Assembly: GCA_029565685.1 (NCBI GenBank)
Contig: JAKQNR010000009.1
Coordinates: 1-64,000 of the forward strand
Reading direction: 5' to 3'
DNA from: a bacterium
GTDB taxonomy: Bacteria; Zhuqueibacterota; Zhuqueibacteria; Residuimicrobiales; Residuimicrobiaceae
DNA length: 64,000 nucleotides
The notes beneath the pieces were generated by a model. That model ran no database searches and was not told where the DNA came from. It worked only from the letters and a program-made list of their open reading frames with translations. This document shows positions 8,996 to 18,213 of this stretch, piece by piece (within the stretch, counting starts at the first letter, position 1; each line of letters starts with the position of its first letter). The position numbers and the translations under genes are program-made.

Positions 8996-9442
8996 TTAGA
9001 GCTTCGGAGCATTTTTCCAAGATTGCTGAAAATGGATCGTCTTAATTTTTTTGCTCGCGGTAAAAACGATATTTCTCTTTTCTCCGGCAGCCAAATCGAT
9101 ACTCTGCTTATTATCGCGGATCTGCCATCCCTGCAACATCTGGTCACACACGGTCAGCGAATATTTGCCCGGTCTGATGTCGCGCAGGCAATAGCTTCCC
9201 TGCGTGTCGCAATAACCGCGCACCGCCTCGACTCCGTCGTCCAACTCGACGATCACTTCAAAGAGATCGAGCGCCGGGGGCCTCGCGGCCGCGTTCACTG
9301 GCTGCACACGCCCGCAGAGCTCCACGGACCGACACAGAGGGAGATTCACCTCCTCCTCGCAGCCGGCGCGAACAGCGATCGGGCCAAGTTTTTCCAGCAC
9401 CACCTCATGCAGGGCTATGCTGCGAGGATCGATGAGGAGCGA
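8996..9442 (-). pseudogene. Remnant of a carboxypeptidase-regulatory / SdrD-B-like repeat protein
   Basis: A minus-strand frame bounded upstream by an in-frame stop at 9443-9445 and with no good start codon except GTG 9403. The residues read like one and a half beta-sandwich repeats: VELCGRVQP, YCDTQGSYCLRDIRPGKYSLTV, SIDLAAGEKRNIVFTA. This is the G-x-Y-x-L-x-x-L-x-P-G-x-Y signature of CarboxypepD_reg/SdrD-B domains. There is no signal peptide and no complete protein, and the piece lies beyond the terminator of the big repeat gene upstream on the same strand. I read it as the 3' end of a decayed surface-protein gene; a short real gene from GTG 9403 (135 residues) is less likely. Confidence 0.5.
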
Positions 9443-9518
9443 TCAGCTGCGAGAATAGATTGTCCGCTTTCTTTGAAAGATGTCCTCTATCACGGACAGA
9501 AGGGGAAACGTGGGGAGA

Positions 9519-9549
9519 TAAAAAAGGAGAGGAGTTCAAACTCCTCTCC
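9519..9549 (-). terminator. Rho-independent terminator of the repeat-protein gene
   Basis: On the minus strand, an 11-base perfect stem (GGAGAGGAGTT / AACTCCTCTCC, 9526-9549) is followed directly by six T residues. It lies about 30 bases after the stop of the 1286-residue surface protein. Confidence 0.85.
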
Positions 9550-9578
9550 AATCAGAGCGCTGATCCAGTGATTATCAC

Positions 9579-12500
9579 CTATCTCAACAATAACATTTTA
9601 TGGCTTTGCGTCAGTGCTTCAAATCTGAGGACGGCGATATAGATGCCGGAAGCGACTGCGCGCCCCTGATCGTCCCTGCCATCCCAGATCACATGATGAC
9701 TGCCGGCGTCATGATGGCCAGAGACAAGGCTGCGAATCAAGTCGCCCTGCAGAGAATGGATTTGCACCGCCGCCTGTCCCGGATTCGGCAGAACGAAGGG
9801 AATGCTGGTCTGGGCGTTGAAGGGATTGGGATAGGACGGCAGCAGAGCCGCCTGCGTAGGCAGCAGGGTCTCTCTTGCATTGCCAACGCCCACATCCAGC
9901 TCCTTGAGAAGCCCGTTCACCTGATCAACGCGATCCTGAAGATTGATCGCAAGGGCTTCGCAGCTGTCATACACCCCAGGATAGAAACGGGCGCGATAGA
10001 CCGGTTTCCAGTCGCCATAGCCGCCAAAGTCCCACCAGATCCTGCCGGTGAATTCGACATAATAAAGACCAGGATTCGATACGGCAAAGTGGTATCGCCC
10101 CCAGTTGTCCGTGCTTATCTCTCCCGCCGGTTTCCACTGTGCATCGTACAGGCGGACCAATGAGGAGCCGATGGGCATGTTGGTATCGTGCCTGCGCACC
10201 TCCCCGGATATAATATAGCCCTGCAGCATGCGAATATCGGCTGTGACGGTCGCATCTTGGCTTACCTGTACGGTGAGAGCGGCGCTCCGCTCTCTTGTCC
10301 CCGGGAAGATCGTCTCTGGATAGAGAAAAAGAGTTCCGCCATCCGTCCAGACCCAACCGGTCGCAACCACGTAATACTCCCCTGGGGGGAGCGCGCTGAA
10401 CTGGAAAAAGCCTGATTCGTCGCTGTTGGTTTGCGCAAGGAAATCCCATGAAGGTGCAGTGCGCAGATTGATCACCATTCCCGCCACGGGTTGGCCCAAG
10501 GGATCGGTGATATATCCATTTACGCCGGCGCCGCTGGAAAGAGCAAAGTCAATGCCGGCGACCAGAGTGTCCTCGAGGACGAATGCTTGCGCTGCCGCGC
10601 GATCGGTGGTACCCGGGTAGTATTCACCCGTATACAGCAGCGACGGACCGTTCTGGGTTTCCACATGCCCTGTGGCAAATACGTAATACCTGCCTGAATC
10701 GAGGCCGGTCAGTTGATAAGCCCCCTGTTGGTCCGATTCGACCGTCTGCACCGGATCAAAATTGCTGTTGAGCAATTCAATTCGCGCCCGGACGATCGGA
10801 AGGTTGTCGCTCTTGCGCCGCACTCTGCCGGCTATGAACGATCCTTTCTGCAACAAGAAATCGAGCCCCGCCTGGGAAAAGTCCTGAAGCGTGAGCAGCT
10901 GCGCCCCCTCCTGGTTCCGCGATTCTGGATAGAAAACCGGGATATAGAGCTGATCACCGCCCTGCGGCGACCAGACCAGCCCGGGCACAAAAAGATAATA
11001 GCGCCCCGGCCGCAGCCCTTCTAGCCGGTATTCACCCGTGCCGTTGCTCAGGGTGGACTTGATTCTTTCAAATTGGGAGTCGAGCAGCTCGACGGTCACT
11101 CCAGCCAAAGGGAGATGATCCTTCTTGCGCTGCAGGCGCCCCGAGACAGTCAGCCCTTCAATGAGAGAGAGATCGATTCGCGATACCGGGCTGTCGCTCA
11201 GCTCGACAAGCTGAGCGGCCTCCCGGTTTTCTGCATCGGGATAATAGCGGCTGATGAACTGCGTGACTATACCCCCTTGGTTCCGCAGCATGCCGTTGGC
11301 AAAGACGTAATAGCGGCCTGGCGAAATCGAGCGGAAGGAGTAGAAGCCTTGATCGTCTGTCTCCACCTGGACGATCCTGTTGAAGGATTCATCCAGCAAT
11401 TCGACAAAGGCGCCGCCGATAGGAGTGTTGTCCTGCTGCCGGCGTATGGCGCCGGATATGGACAGACCTTCGGCGAGACAGAATCTGAGATCCGCTTTGG
11501 AACCAGCGGTGAGATCCAGTAGCTCTGCCTGCTGCCAGGTCGCGGCAGTCGGATAAAAAGCCGGCAAATAGAGACGTTCATTGTGGTTATCAGGGAGCAG
11601 GGCGTATCCGCTGGCGTAGAGATAGTATTTTTCCGCTGCCAGCCCTTCGAAACGAAAAGTGCCGTCCGCCGCGGTGCGTGTTTCTCCATATGCACCGCCG
11701 CGGGGGCGGCCTTCGCCATCATATATTTCGACCATCGCATCGCGAATGGGCGCCCCGGAACCCTGTTGGCAGAGTATTCCGGAAAGTGAACGCCCTGGCG
11801 TCAAGAGAAAATCGATAACGGCATTCTGTGTCAGGTGCACCAGGGTGGCGCGGGAGCGGCTGGTTGCTCCGGCATAGAACTGATCGGCCAAATTATGCCG
11901 AGTGCCCGACCAAGTGGAGAAAAGTCCGATGACTTCGATATAATAATCACCGGCCTGCAGTTCAAACTGATATTGACCGATGGTCTCAAAATTGCCGACA
12001 GGTTTTCGCTCGACCACTTGCCAGGTTGAATCGTAGAGGATCACATCCGGTCCGGCGATCGGCTGTCCTGAACTCGCATCCTTGACAGTGCCGCTGAGCG
12101 AAAACAGTCCCCTTGAAGTCAGAGCAAAATCTATCTGCGGCGCGAATCCGACGAGATGCACGCATTGGGCGCCGCTTCGTGAATCGGCTTGATGGTAATA
12201 CTGGGGATCATATCGCACGCTGGTCGTGCCATCCATCGCTGCGACCACTCCCGTTGCAGCCACGTAATAGGAGCCATCAGCAAGACCGCCGACTGTATAA
12301 TCGCCGGAGGCGGCGTCGCTGAGCGTTCGTCCCTGTTCCTGCCAGAGAAGATCATATACAACAATCTCAGTCCTACCGATAAATGCTCCATTGGTATCCC
12401 GGACAGTCCCGCTGATGCTCCCTCCTCTGCCCACTGTAAAATCGATGGCTGGATACTCACCCACCTCTGCCAGGATTCGAGAGGCTGTTTGCGGAGTCGC

Positions 12501-13439
12501 CGCTTCAGGCCAATACTCGGTTTCATACACCTTGCTCTGGTCGATAAGGCCGGTGGCCCGAATATAGTAGGAACCCGGCGGCAGCCCGGCGATCAGGTAA
12601 CGGCCGTTCTCATCTGTTATCGCCGGTGCATTCAGGCCATTGATGACGGAAAGGTTATGATTAACCGCCTCCACGGTCATACCGGCTACCGGACGACCGT
12701 CGGCGCTGTTGGTGACCCGGCCGCTGATCCAGATGCTGCTCAACTGGGGATTCACAGTCACCACACTGTCAAGGACCAGGAGGTCGGCATCGGCTTCGCC
12801 GGGATAAAAACGCGGATAGTAAAGACTGATAAAGTCCAGCGTGCCGGTGCTGCGATCCGTTACCCGGCCTTCACAATAAAGGCGTGCGCGCGTACCCCTG
12901 ATCAAACCCGAAATAAAAAAGTTGCCTTCCTGATCGGTTTCCGTCACCGTGCTGCAGCGCGGTTGAGAGGGGACCAGATCCCGCAACTTGATGATGGTGT
13001 GCGCAACCGGCTGGCCGTCCCAGCTGCGCGTTATCTTGCCGCTTAATCCGCCGCCGTAGGAGAGAATGAAATCACGCGCAGTCAGATTCTGGGTGACGCG
13101 CAGAGGCACTGCACTTTCGATATCGTCGGCATCCGGATAAAATTTTGAAAGATAAGGATAAGAAAACTTGAGTTCGCCGTTCATTAAATGCCGGATCGCT
13201 CCGTCCGCCTTGAGGTAATAATCACCCGCTTTTAGATTGGAAACCGTGTACATACCATTTGGATCGGTGAAAACGGAAGCGACCCATTTCATCGCGCTGT
13301 CATAGACGATGATCAGTGTGCTGTCGATGGCCTGTCCACTCTTTTCCAGAGTCACTTTGCCGGACACCGTATAAGTGGTCTGCGCCTGGAGAAACGCCGG
13401 CATGCTCCACAACCATACCCAGAAAAGGATCCGTTTCAT
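9579..13439 (-). CDS. Large secreted surface protein, about 11 carboxypeptidase-regulatory-like repeats plus sorting domain
   Basis: 1286 residues: a signal peptide (MKRILFWVWLW..., cleaved near LQAQ), about 11 tandem units of some 105 residues, then a C-terminal sorting domain beginning SYPNPFNAQ and ending in a FlgD-like strand pattern (DAGSHHVIWDGRDDQGRAVASGIY). Each unit opens with S-G-x-V/I, contains D-x-x-G-x-Y-x-F-x-x-L-x-P-G-x-Y-Y-V, and is joined to the next by a conserved Y-x-P-x-F-Y-P spacer. The repeats are divergent, not recent copies. The protein is probably exported by a type IX-like system and anchored or released as a stalk-like adhesin; the binding partner is unknown. GGAGGT precedes the ATG. 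Confidence 0.85.
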   Translation of the reverse strand: MKRILFWVWLWSMPAFLQAQTTYTVSGKVTLEKSGQAIDSTLIIVYDSAMKWVASVFTDPNGMYTVSNLKAGDYYLKADGAIRHLMNGELKFSYPYLSKFYPDADDIESAVPLRVTQNLTARDFILSYGGGLSGKITRSWDGQPVAHTIIKLRDLVPSQPRCSTVTETDQEGNFFISGLIRGTRARLYCEGRVTDRSTGTLDFISLYYPRFYPGEADADLLVLDSVVTVNPQLSSIWISGRVTNSADGRPVAGMTVEAVNHNLSVINGLNAPAITDENGRYLIAGLPPGSYYIRATGLIDQSKVYETEYWPEAATPQTASRILAEVGEYPAIDFTVGRGGSISGTVRDTNGAFIGRTEIVVYDLLWQEQGRTLSDAASGDYTVGGLADGSYYVAATGVVAAMDGTTSVRYDPQYYHQADSRSGAQCVHLVGFAPQIDFALTSRGLFSLSGTVKDASSGQPIAGPDVILYDSTWQVVERKPVGNFETIGQYQFELQAGDYYIEVIGLFSTWSGTRHNLADQFYAGATSRSRATLVHLTQNAVIDFLLTPGRSLSGILCQQGSGAPIRDAMVEIYDGEGRPRGGAYGETRTAADGTFRFEGLAAEKYYLYASGYALLPDNHNERLYLPAFYPTAATWQQAELLDLTAGSKADLRFCLAEGLSISGAIRRQQDNTPIGGAFVELLDESFNRIVQVETDDQGFYSFRSISPGRYYVFANGMLRNQGGIVTQFISRYYPDAENREAAQLVELSDSPVSRIDLSLIEGLTVSGRLQRKKDHLPLAGVTVELLDSQFERIKSTLSNGTGEYRLEGLRPGRYYLFVPGLVWSPQGGDQLYIPVFYPESRNQEGAQLLTLQDFSQAGLDFLLQKGSFIAGRVRRKSDNLPIVRARIELLNSNFDPVQTVESDQQGAYQLTGLDSGRYYVFATGHVETQNGPSLLYTGEYYPGTTDRAAAQAFVLEDTLVAGIDFALSSGAGVNGYITDPLGQPVAGMVINLRTAPSWDFLAQTNSDESGFFQFSALPPGEYYVVATGWVWTDGGTLFLYPETIFPGTRERSAALTVQVSQDATVTADIRMLQGYIISGEVRRHDTNMPIGSSLVRLYDAQWKPAGEISTDNWGRYHFAVSNPGLYYVEFTGRIWWDFGGYGDWKPVYRARFYPGVYDSCEALAINLQDRVDQVNGLLKELDVGVGNARETLLPTQAALLPSYPNPFNAQTSIPFVLPNPGQAAVQIHSLQGDLIRSLVSGHHDAGSHHVIWDGRDDQGRAVASGIYIAVLRFEALTQSHKMLLLR

Positions 13440-13528
13440 AACAAAACCTCCACCCTCGTGTGCTGAAGCGGCTGATTTAGCCTGTGCGTAAAAGTTGTTG
13501 CGTCTCGCGCAGCAGCTGCAGACGCGAC

Positions 13529-13558
13529 GTTATAGATTTTACTTTGCAAAATTTGTAA
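13529..13558 (-). promoter_or_regulatory. Possible promoter of the repeat-protein gene
   Basis: Minus strand: TTACAA (13558-13553), 18-base spacer, TATAAC (13534-13529), about 90 bases upstream of the ATG at 13439. Reasonable but not strong. Confidence 0.35.
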
Positions 13559-13603
13559 CGCCGCAGCGCAGCAGCGGCATGCGCTGGTTAGGCCGAGAAT
13601 CAC

Positions 13604-13930
13604 TCAAGCGCTTGCCTTTTTATTGGTCAAGTCCTTTCTCACGCTCGGCAGCAACGCAATCAAAATGCTCAGAAGACCATTAATCGCTGTAATGTACTGG
13701 ATTGGCCGCCTGAAACCAATCAATTGTCCTTGCACAAACAATAAAAACAACCCGGGTAAAAGATAATTAGACACTGGAAAACAGCGCAGAATATCGTTCA
13801 TTTGAAGTTGCCTGACGGATCTGCCAGCATGGCGATGCCGCCATACAGCCCCCCGAATCCAAGAAAGACAAGAGAGACAACAAGAAACCAAAATGCGACT
13901 GGACGTTGCTTGTCGTATTGATTCCCTTTC
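13604..13930 (-). pseudogene. Frameshifted small integral membrane protein
   Basis: Two overlapping minus-strand frames together read as one short membrane protein. The first gives KQRPVAFWFLVVSLVFLG, then GGIAMLADPSGNFK, and stops at 13798; the second continues at MNDILRCFPVSNYLLPGLFL and two further hydrophobic segments to the stop at 13604. The join (GLYGG...DPSG...SNYLLPGLFLLFV) resembles a widespread family of 4-TM hypothetical proteins with a D-P-[ST]-G loop and a [DN]-Y-L-[IL]-P-G-L segment. The break is at an ATGA, so a single-base indel (real or from sequencing) or two coupled ORFs would explain it. No good start codon is seen for the first part. Confidence 0.5.
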
Positions 13931-13942
13931 CGATACTGGATT

Positions 13943-14674
13943 CGAGCCTTGAAAGACCTCCGATCAGTCGGCAAGGCTTTTGAGTGAGCGGATCCCATGT
14001 CGGAGCAGGCCGTCCGCTCCACGCTTCGCCTACTCACGCGAGACATCCCGTTGTTGATCCGCACTCTAATCTGCGCGTCAACAGGAGACTCTCTACGGGC
14101 CGATCGGCAATGAGATGGTCGGATGATAAAAGGGGCGGGGTGGATCGTCGAAAGAGAGACACAGGCTCTTTCATAATCCAGAAAATATAAATGACCATCA
14201 TCCAGCTCGGCGAATTCGGTTCCAGTCCCAAAATTAGAAAGAATTTAAAAAAATTTAGAAAACAGTCAATGGTTTTCAGCTGATAGAAATTTAACGAACC
14301 CTGCATCAGCCGCTGCACACCGATGCAAATCCTCCGATCAGAAGGAGTGGATTTTTATTTTGCTCGCGAGCGTCATGAGTCGATTGTCCCGTCGGCCAAG
14401 CGAAACCAGCTGCCCTGGATGCAAAAATAACTTTGAATCATCAGCAACGAAAAAGCTGGAATTTTCACCTCCCTGGCAAATCCTTTGCGTGCGAAAGAGA
14501 AAAATTTTCCTTAAATTAATGCTGCGTCGCTTGGATGCAGCGAAAGGATCGAAGGCCGGCATAAACCGCCAATCGGCCAGCCGGATTTTTTCGCTCCAGC
14601 GCAATTTTTTCTCCAGCGACCTCTTGTCCAAACAGTCAACTGCTTGAGCCTTCACCAATCCAAGGAGCCCTGAC
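13943..14674. other. Gene-poor stretch upstream of the tricorn gene
   Basis: About 730 bases with only short frames that lack family features or ribosome-binding sites. The centre (14215-14290) is markedly A-rich. I see no tRNA, CRISPR or clear terminator. The tricorn promoter must lie in the right part, but no good -35/-10 pair stands out. Confidence 0.45.
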
Positions 14675-17600
14675 ATGCAAAGATATCTGCTGATGCTGCT
14701 GCTGCCGGCCCTGCTCCTCGCAGCCATTCCCGGCCGTTTTATGGAATACCCTGATATCCGCAACGATCTGATCACCTTTTCTTACGAGGGCGACCTCTGG
14801 CGCGTCAGCAGCCAGGGCGGGCTGGCGGTGCGCCTGACCGTCCACCCCGGGACCGAGACCGCAGGCCGGATCTCCCCTGACGGCGCCTGGATCGCCTTCA
14901 CCGGCGAATACGACGGCGGCCGCTATCTCTATGCCATTCCCAGCGACGGCGGCGTTCCCACCCGCCTGACCTGGCATCACAGCGCCCAGCCCCTGACCTG
15001 GACTCCCGACGGCAAAAAGGTTGTCTACCGCTCATCCTACGAAAACAGCTACCGGCCGGTCGCCAAACTCTATGCCGTGTCCATTGAGGGCGAGTGGCCC
15101 GAGCAGCTCCCCGTTCCGCAAGGCATTCTTGCCAGCTATTCACCAGACGGCAAAAAACTGGCCTATTGCCCCAAAGGCCGCGAGGAGTACTACTGGAAGC
15201 GCTACAAGGGCGGTCAGTATGTCGACCTCTGGCTCTACGATTTCACCACCAAGGAGTACACCGACCTGACCGACTATGTCGGCAAGAGCGCCTACCCGAT
15301 GTGGATCGACGACAAACTCTATTTCGTCTCCGACCGCAGCGAGGATGGCATCTCTAATCTCTACACCTACGACTTGGCCGACAAAACGGTCAGCCAGATC
15401 ACCTTTTTCAACGATTTTGACGTGCAGATGGCCGCCACGGACGGCAAGCAGATTGTCTATATGCGCTCGGGTTACCTCTACCTCCTCGACAGCCGGACCA
15501 ACACCAGCCGCCAAGTCGACATCCAGATTCCGAGCGACCGCTGGCAGCTGGCTGACCGCACCATTAATCCCAAAGAGTACATTCAGAGCATGGCCATTGC
15601 CGCTGACGGCAAGAGCGTCGCTTTTGAGGCCCGCGGCGACGTCTTTATCGTGCCTACCGACGACAAAAAGGAAACCCGCAATCTCACCCGCACTCCAGGT
15701 TCGCGCGAGCGCTATGCCCAGCTCTCTCCGGACGGCCGGTGGCTCGCCTTTTTTTCCGACAAGAGCGGCGAGTACGCCCTCTACATGACAAAGGCGGACG
15801 GATCAGACGGCGAGTGGATCAAACTCACCGACGACCTCCAGACCACGGTCTACCATCTCGAATGGTCGCCGGACAGCAAGAAAATCCTCTTCGGCGACAA
15901 GTCCTTCACCCTCTGGTACGTCGATGTGGCGACGAAAAAGCTGACCAAGATCGGTTCTTCGAACCGACTCAAGAACGACGAATTCACTTGGGAGATCAGC
16001 GATTATTCCTGGGCGCCCGACAGCAAGTGGATCGCCTACTCCTTCGTCCAGGAGAACCGCAACTCGATCATTTATCTCTACAGCCTGGAACAGGCGAAGA
16101 GCTTTGCGGTCACCGGCGATTTCTACGACAATCTCTATCCCACTTTCGACGCCAACGGCGACTATCTCTACTACCTCTCCTACCGCAATTATAACGATGT
16201 ACGAATGGATGTCTATGAGGACAACCACATTCTGCCGCAGCCGGTGCAGGTGATGCTGGTGCAGCTCAAAGCGGGCCAGGCTCCGCCTTTTGCGGAGGCG
16301 GCCGGTCCGCGTATGGGCCGCAGGCCCGGCGGCATGAGCGCGGAGATGGAGCAGGCGAACATGCCCAAAGCGCGGGCCAAGAATAAAGAGACAGCCAAAT
16401 CCGATACCGCCGGCCTTTTCCGCATCGATCTGGAAGGCATTCAGGATCGCCATTTTGTCGTGCCGGTGAAAGCGGGCAACTATTTCTTCGCTAAAGCGGG
16501 CAAGGGCAGGATCACCTTTGCCTCTGTGGATGAGTTCGGCGACGATGAATACGAAGAGCTCTACCTGCCCGGCGGCCGCGACAAGTGGAAGCTGCATATC
16601 TACGATGTAGCGGAACAGAAGGAGACCGTGCTCGAGCAACAAATCTCGGACTGGCGCATCTCGGCTGACGGCGAAAGCATACTCATTAAAAAGCTCAACG
16701 ATTACTATACTGGCAGCCTCGCCAAACTAGGCGGCGGCAACGCCTTAAGCTCCATCAGCGGAACTGCTGATCGGCCGAGGACCTCTTCCAGCAGTCGCAG
16801 CAAGCATAGCGACCAAGATCTCGGCGAAAAGCTCGATCTCGGCAAAATGGTCTACACCGTGCAGGTGCAGCCCGAGTGGAACCAGATCTTTAACGACACC
16901 TGGCGCTGGTATCGCGACTTTTTCTACGACAAAGACATGCACGGCCGCGACTGGAAAAAGATGGGCGAAACCTACCGCAGCTATATTCCCCAGCTCAACT
17001 CGCGCGATGACCTCAACTGGCTGCTCTCGCAGATGGTGGGCGAGCTCTGCGTCTCGCACACCTACATCAGCGGCGGCGACCGAGGTCCGACGCAGCGGCC
17101 CGAGCTCTCCACCTTTACCGGCCTGCTCGGCGCCGATCTGGTCCCGGCTGAGGGCGGCTGCTACAAGCTGGCGAAAATCTATGGTCCCAGTGATTTCAAC
17201 CGCAGCCTCGAAGGCCCCCTGGTCCGGCCGGATTTCCAGGTCCGGGAGGGCGACTATCTCATCGCCATCAACGGCCGGGAGGTCAGGTACCCGGAGAATC
17301 CCTTCAAATATCTCCAGGTCGCCGGCGAGGAGAAGGTCAAACTCACGGTCAACAGCCGTCCGGCGGCAACCGGCGCCAAAACCATTACGGTCACTCCGCT
17401 GCGCTCGGAATATCAGCAACGCTACTTTCGCTGGGTCGAGGATAACCTGAATAAGGTGCTCAAGATGAGCAACGGCGAGATCGGCTACATGCACATCACC
17501 GCCATGGGTGTGCGCAATCTCGGCGAGTTCGACAAATTCTGGCGTGCATTCCGCTACAAGAAAGGACTGATCATCGACGTGCGCGGCAATGGCGGCGGCT

Positions 17601-18073
17601 GGACCGAGTATTTCCTCATCGACAAGCTCGAGCGCAAACAGGTTGCTTACAACGTGATGCAGGGCATGGAGCCCTTCCGCTATCCCAACAGCGCGTCGCA
17701 TGCCCATTATGCCGTGGTGACCAATGAGGCCAATGGCTCTGACGGCGAGGCCTTCATCGAGGATTTCAAGGCCAACAAGCTCGGTACGGTCATCGGCGTG
17801 CCTAGCTGGGGCGGACTGGTCGGCATCATCAACGGTCAGAAGACCATCGACAACGGCACTGTGCATCAGTCCAACAACGCCTTTTTCGGCCGTGAGGGCA
17901 AGTGGCTGGTCGAGAACCATGGCGCTGATCCCGACATTCTGGTTGACAACGATCCCGCCTCGCTTATGGCCGGCCAGGATCGTCAGCTCGATGCCGCCAT
18001 CGAGGTGCTGAAAAAGCAAATCGCGGAAAAACCCTGGACTTTCCCATCCAGACCTGCGTATCCGAAAAAATGA
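14675..18073 (+). CDS. Tricorn-type protease (S41 family), secreted
   Basis: 1132 residues, close to the about 1070 of Thermoplasma tricorn plus a signal peptide (residues 1-17). Order: beta-propeller repeats with SPDGAWIAF, TPDGKKVVY, SPDGRWLAFF and SPDSKKILF-type blades (residues 25-560), a linker, the C1 helical domain, a PDZ-like segment (about 860-910), and the S41 catalytic domain. Catalytic His795 lies in LCVSHTYISGG and the nucleophile Ser1022 in ANGSDGEAF, the known tricorn positions. The signal peptide implies action in the periplasm or outside rather than as the cytosolic post-proteasomal archaeal enzyme. AAGGAG precedes the ATG. It opens a run of three plus-strand genes for secreted proteins. 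Confidence 0.92.
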   Translation: MQRYLLMLLLPALLLAAIPGRFMEYPDIRNDLITFSYEGDLWRVSSQGGLAVRLTVHPGTETAGRISPDGAWIAFTGEYDGGRYLYAIPSDGGVPTRLTWHHSAQPLTWTPDGKKVVYRSSYENSYRPVAKLYAVSIEGEWPEQLPVPQGILASYSPDGKKLAYCPKGREEYYWKRYKGGQYVDLWLYDFTTKEYTDLTDYVGKSAYPMWIDDKLYFVSDRSEDGISNLYTYDLADKTVSQITFFNDFDVQMAATDGKQIVYMRSGYLYLLDSRTNTSRQVDIQIPSDRWQLADRTINPKEYIQSMAIAADGKSVAFEARGDVFIVPTDDKKETRNLTRTPGSRERYAQLSPDGRWLAFFSDKSGEYALYMTKADGSDGEWIKLTDDLQTTVYHLEWSPDSKKILFGDKSFTLWYVDVATKKLTKIGSSNRLKNDEFTWEISDYSWAPDSKWIAYSFVQENRNSIIYLYSLEQAKSFAVTGDFYDNLYPTFDANGDYLYYLSYRNYNDVRMDVYEDNHILPQPVQVMLVQLKAGQAPPFAEAAGPRMGRRPGGMSAEMEQANMPKARAKNKETAKSDTAGLFRIDLEGIQDRHFVVPVKAGNYFFAKAGKGRITFASVDEFGDDEYEELYLPGGRDKWKLHIYDVAEQKETVLEQQISDWRISADGESILIKKLNDYYTGSLAKLGGGNALSSISGTADRPRTSSSSRSKHSDQDLGEKLDLGKMVYTVQVQPEWNQIFNDTWRWYRDFFYDKDMHGRDWKKMGETYRSYIPQLNSRDDLNWLLSQMVGELCVSHTYISGGDRGPTQRPELSTFTGLLGADLVPAEGGCYKLAKIYGPSDFNRSLEGPLVRPDFQVREGDYLIAINGREVRYPENPFKYLQVAGEEKVKLTVNSRPAATGAKTITVTPLRSEYQQRYFRWVEDNLNKVLKMSNGEIGYMHITAMGVRNLGEFDKFWRAFRYKKGLIIDVRGNGGGWTEYFLIDKLERKQVAYNVMQGMEPFRYPNSASHAHYAVVTNEANGSDGEAFIEDFKANKLGTVIGVPSWGGLVGIINGQKTIDNGTVHQSNNAFFGREGKWLVENHGADPDILVDNDPASLMAGQDRQLDAAIEVLKKQIAEKPWTFPSRPAYPKK

Positions 18074-18093
18074 GGTAAAGACGATCAACGGCC

Positions 18094-18119
18094 TTGTAGG
18101 AGGCGGCTTCGCCGCAGGC
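18094..18119 (+). repeat. REP-like palindromic element, copy 1
   Basis: TTGTAGGAGGCGGCTTCGCCGC: a GTAGG head followed by a GCGGC-TTC-GCCGC hairpin (18103-18115), in the gap after the tricorn gene. Related elements occur at 21328-21350 and 22991-23016. Confidence 0.45.
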
Positions 18120-18213
18120 CGGCTTCGCGAGGGCAAGCAATCCAGCGATGAACTTTCTGCAGCTGAATAAAGATTTTGCACAACCTTGATGGCGGCCGAA
18201 AATAACTGCGAGA

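Noticed and set aside
3237..13546. Shared GATTTTACTTTGCA-type 14-mer near 3240 and 13533
   Set aside because: A match of this length between two positions is expected by chance in a window this size, and the flanks do not match.
16745..18181. 478-codon minus-strand frame inside the tricorn gene
   Set aside because: Antisense shadow of the S41 domain; composition and residues (His/Ala/Gly/Asp-rich) do not look like a protein family.
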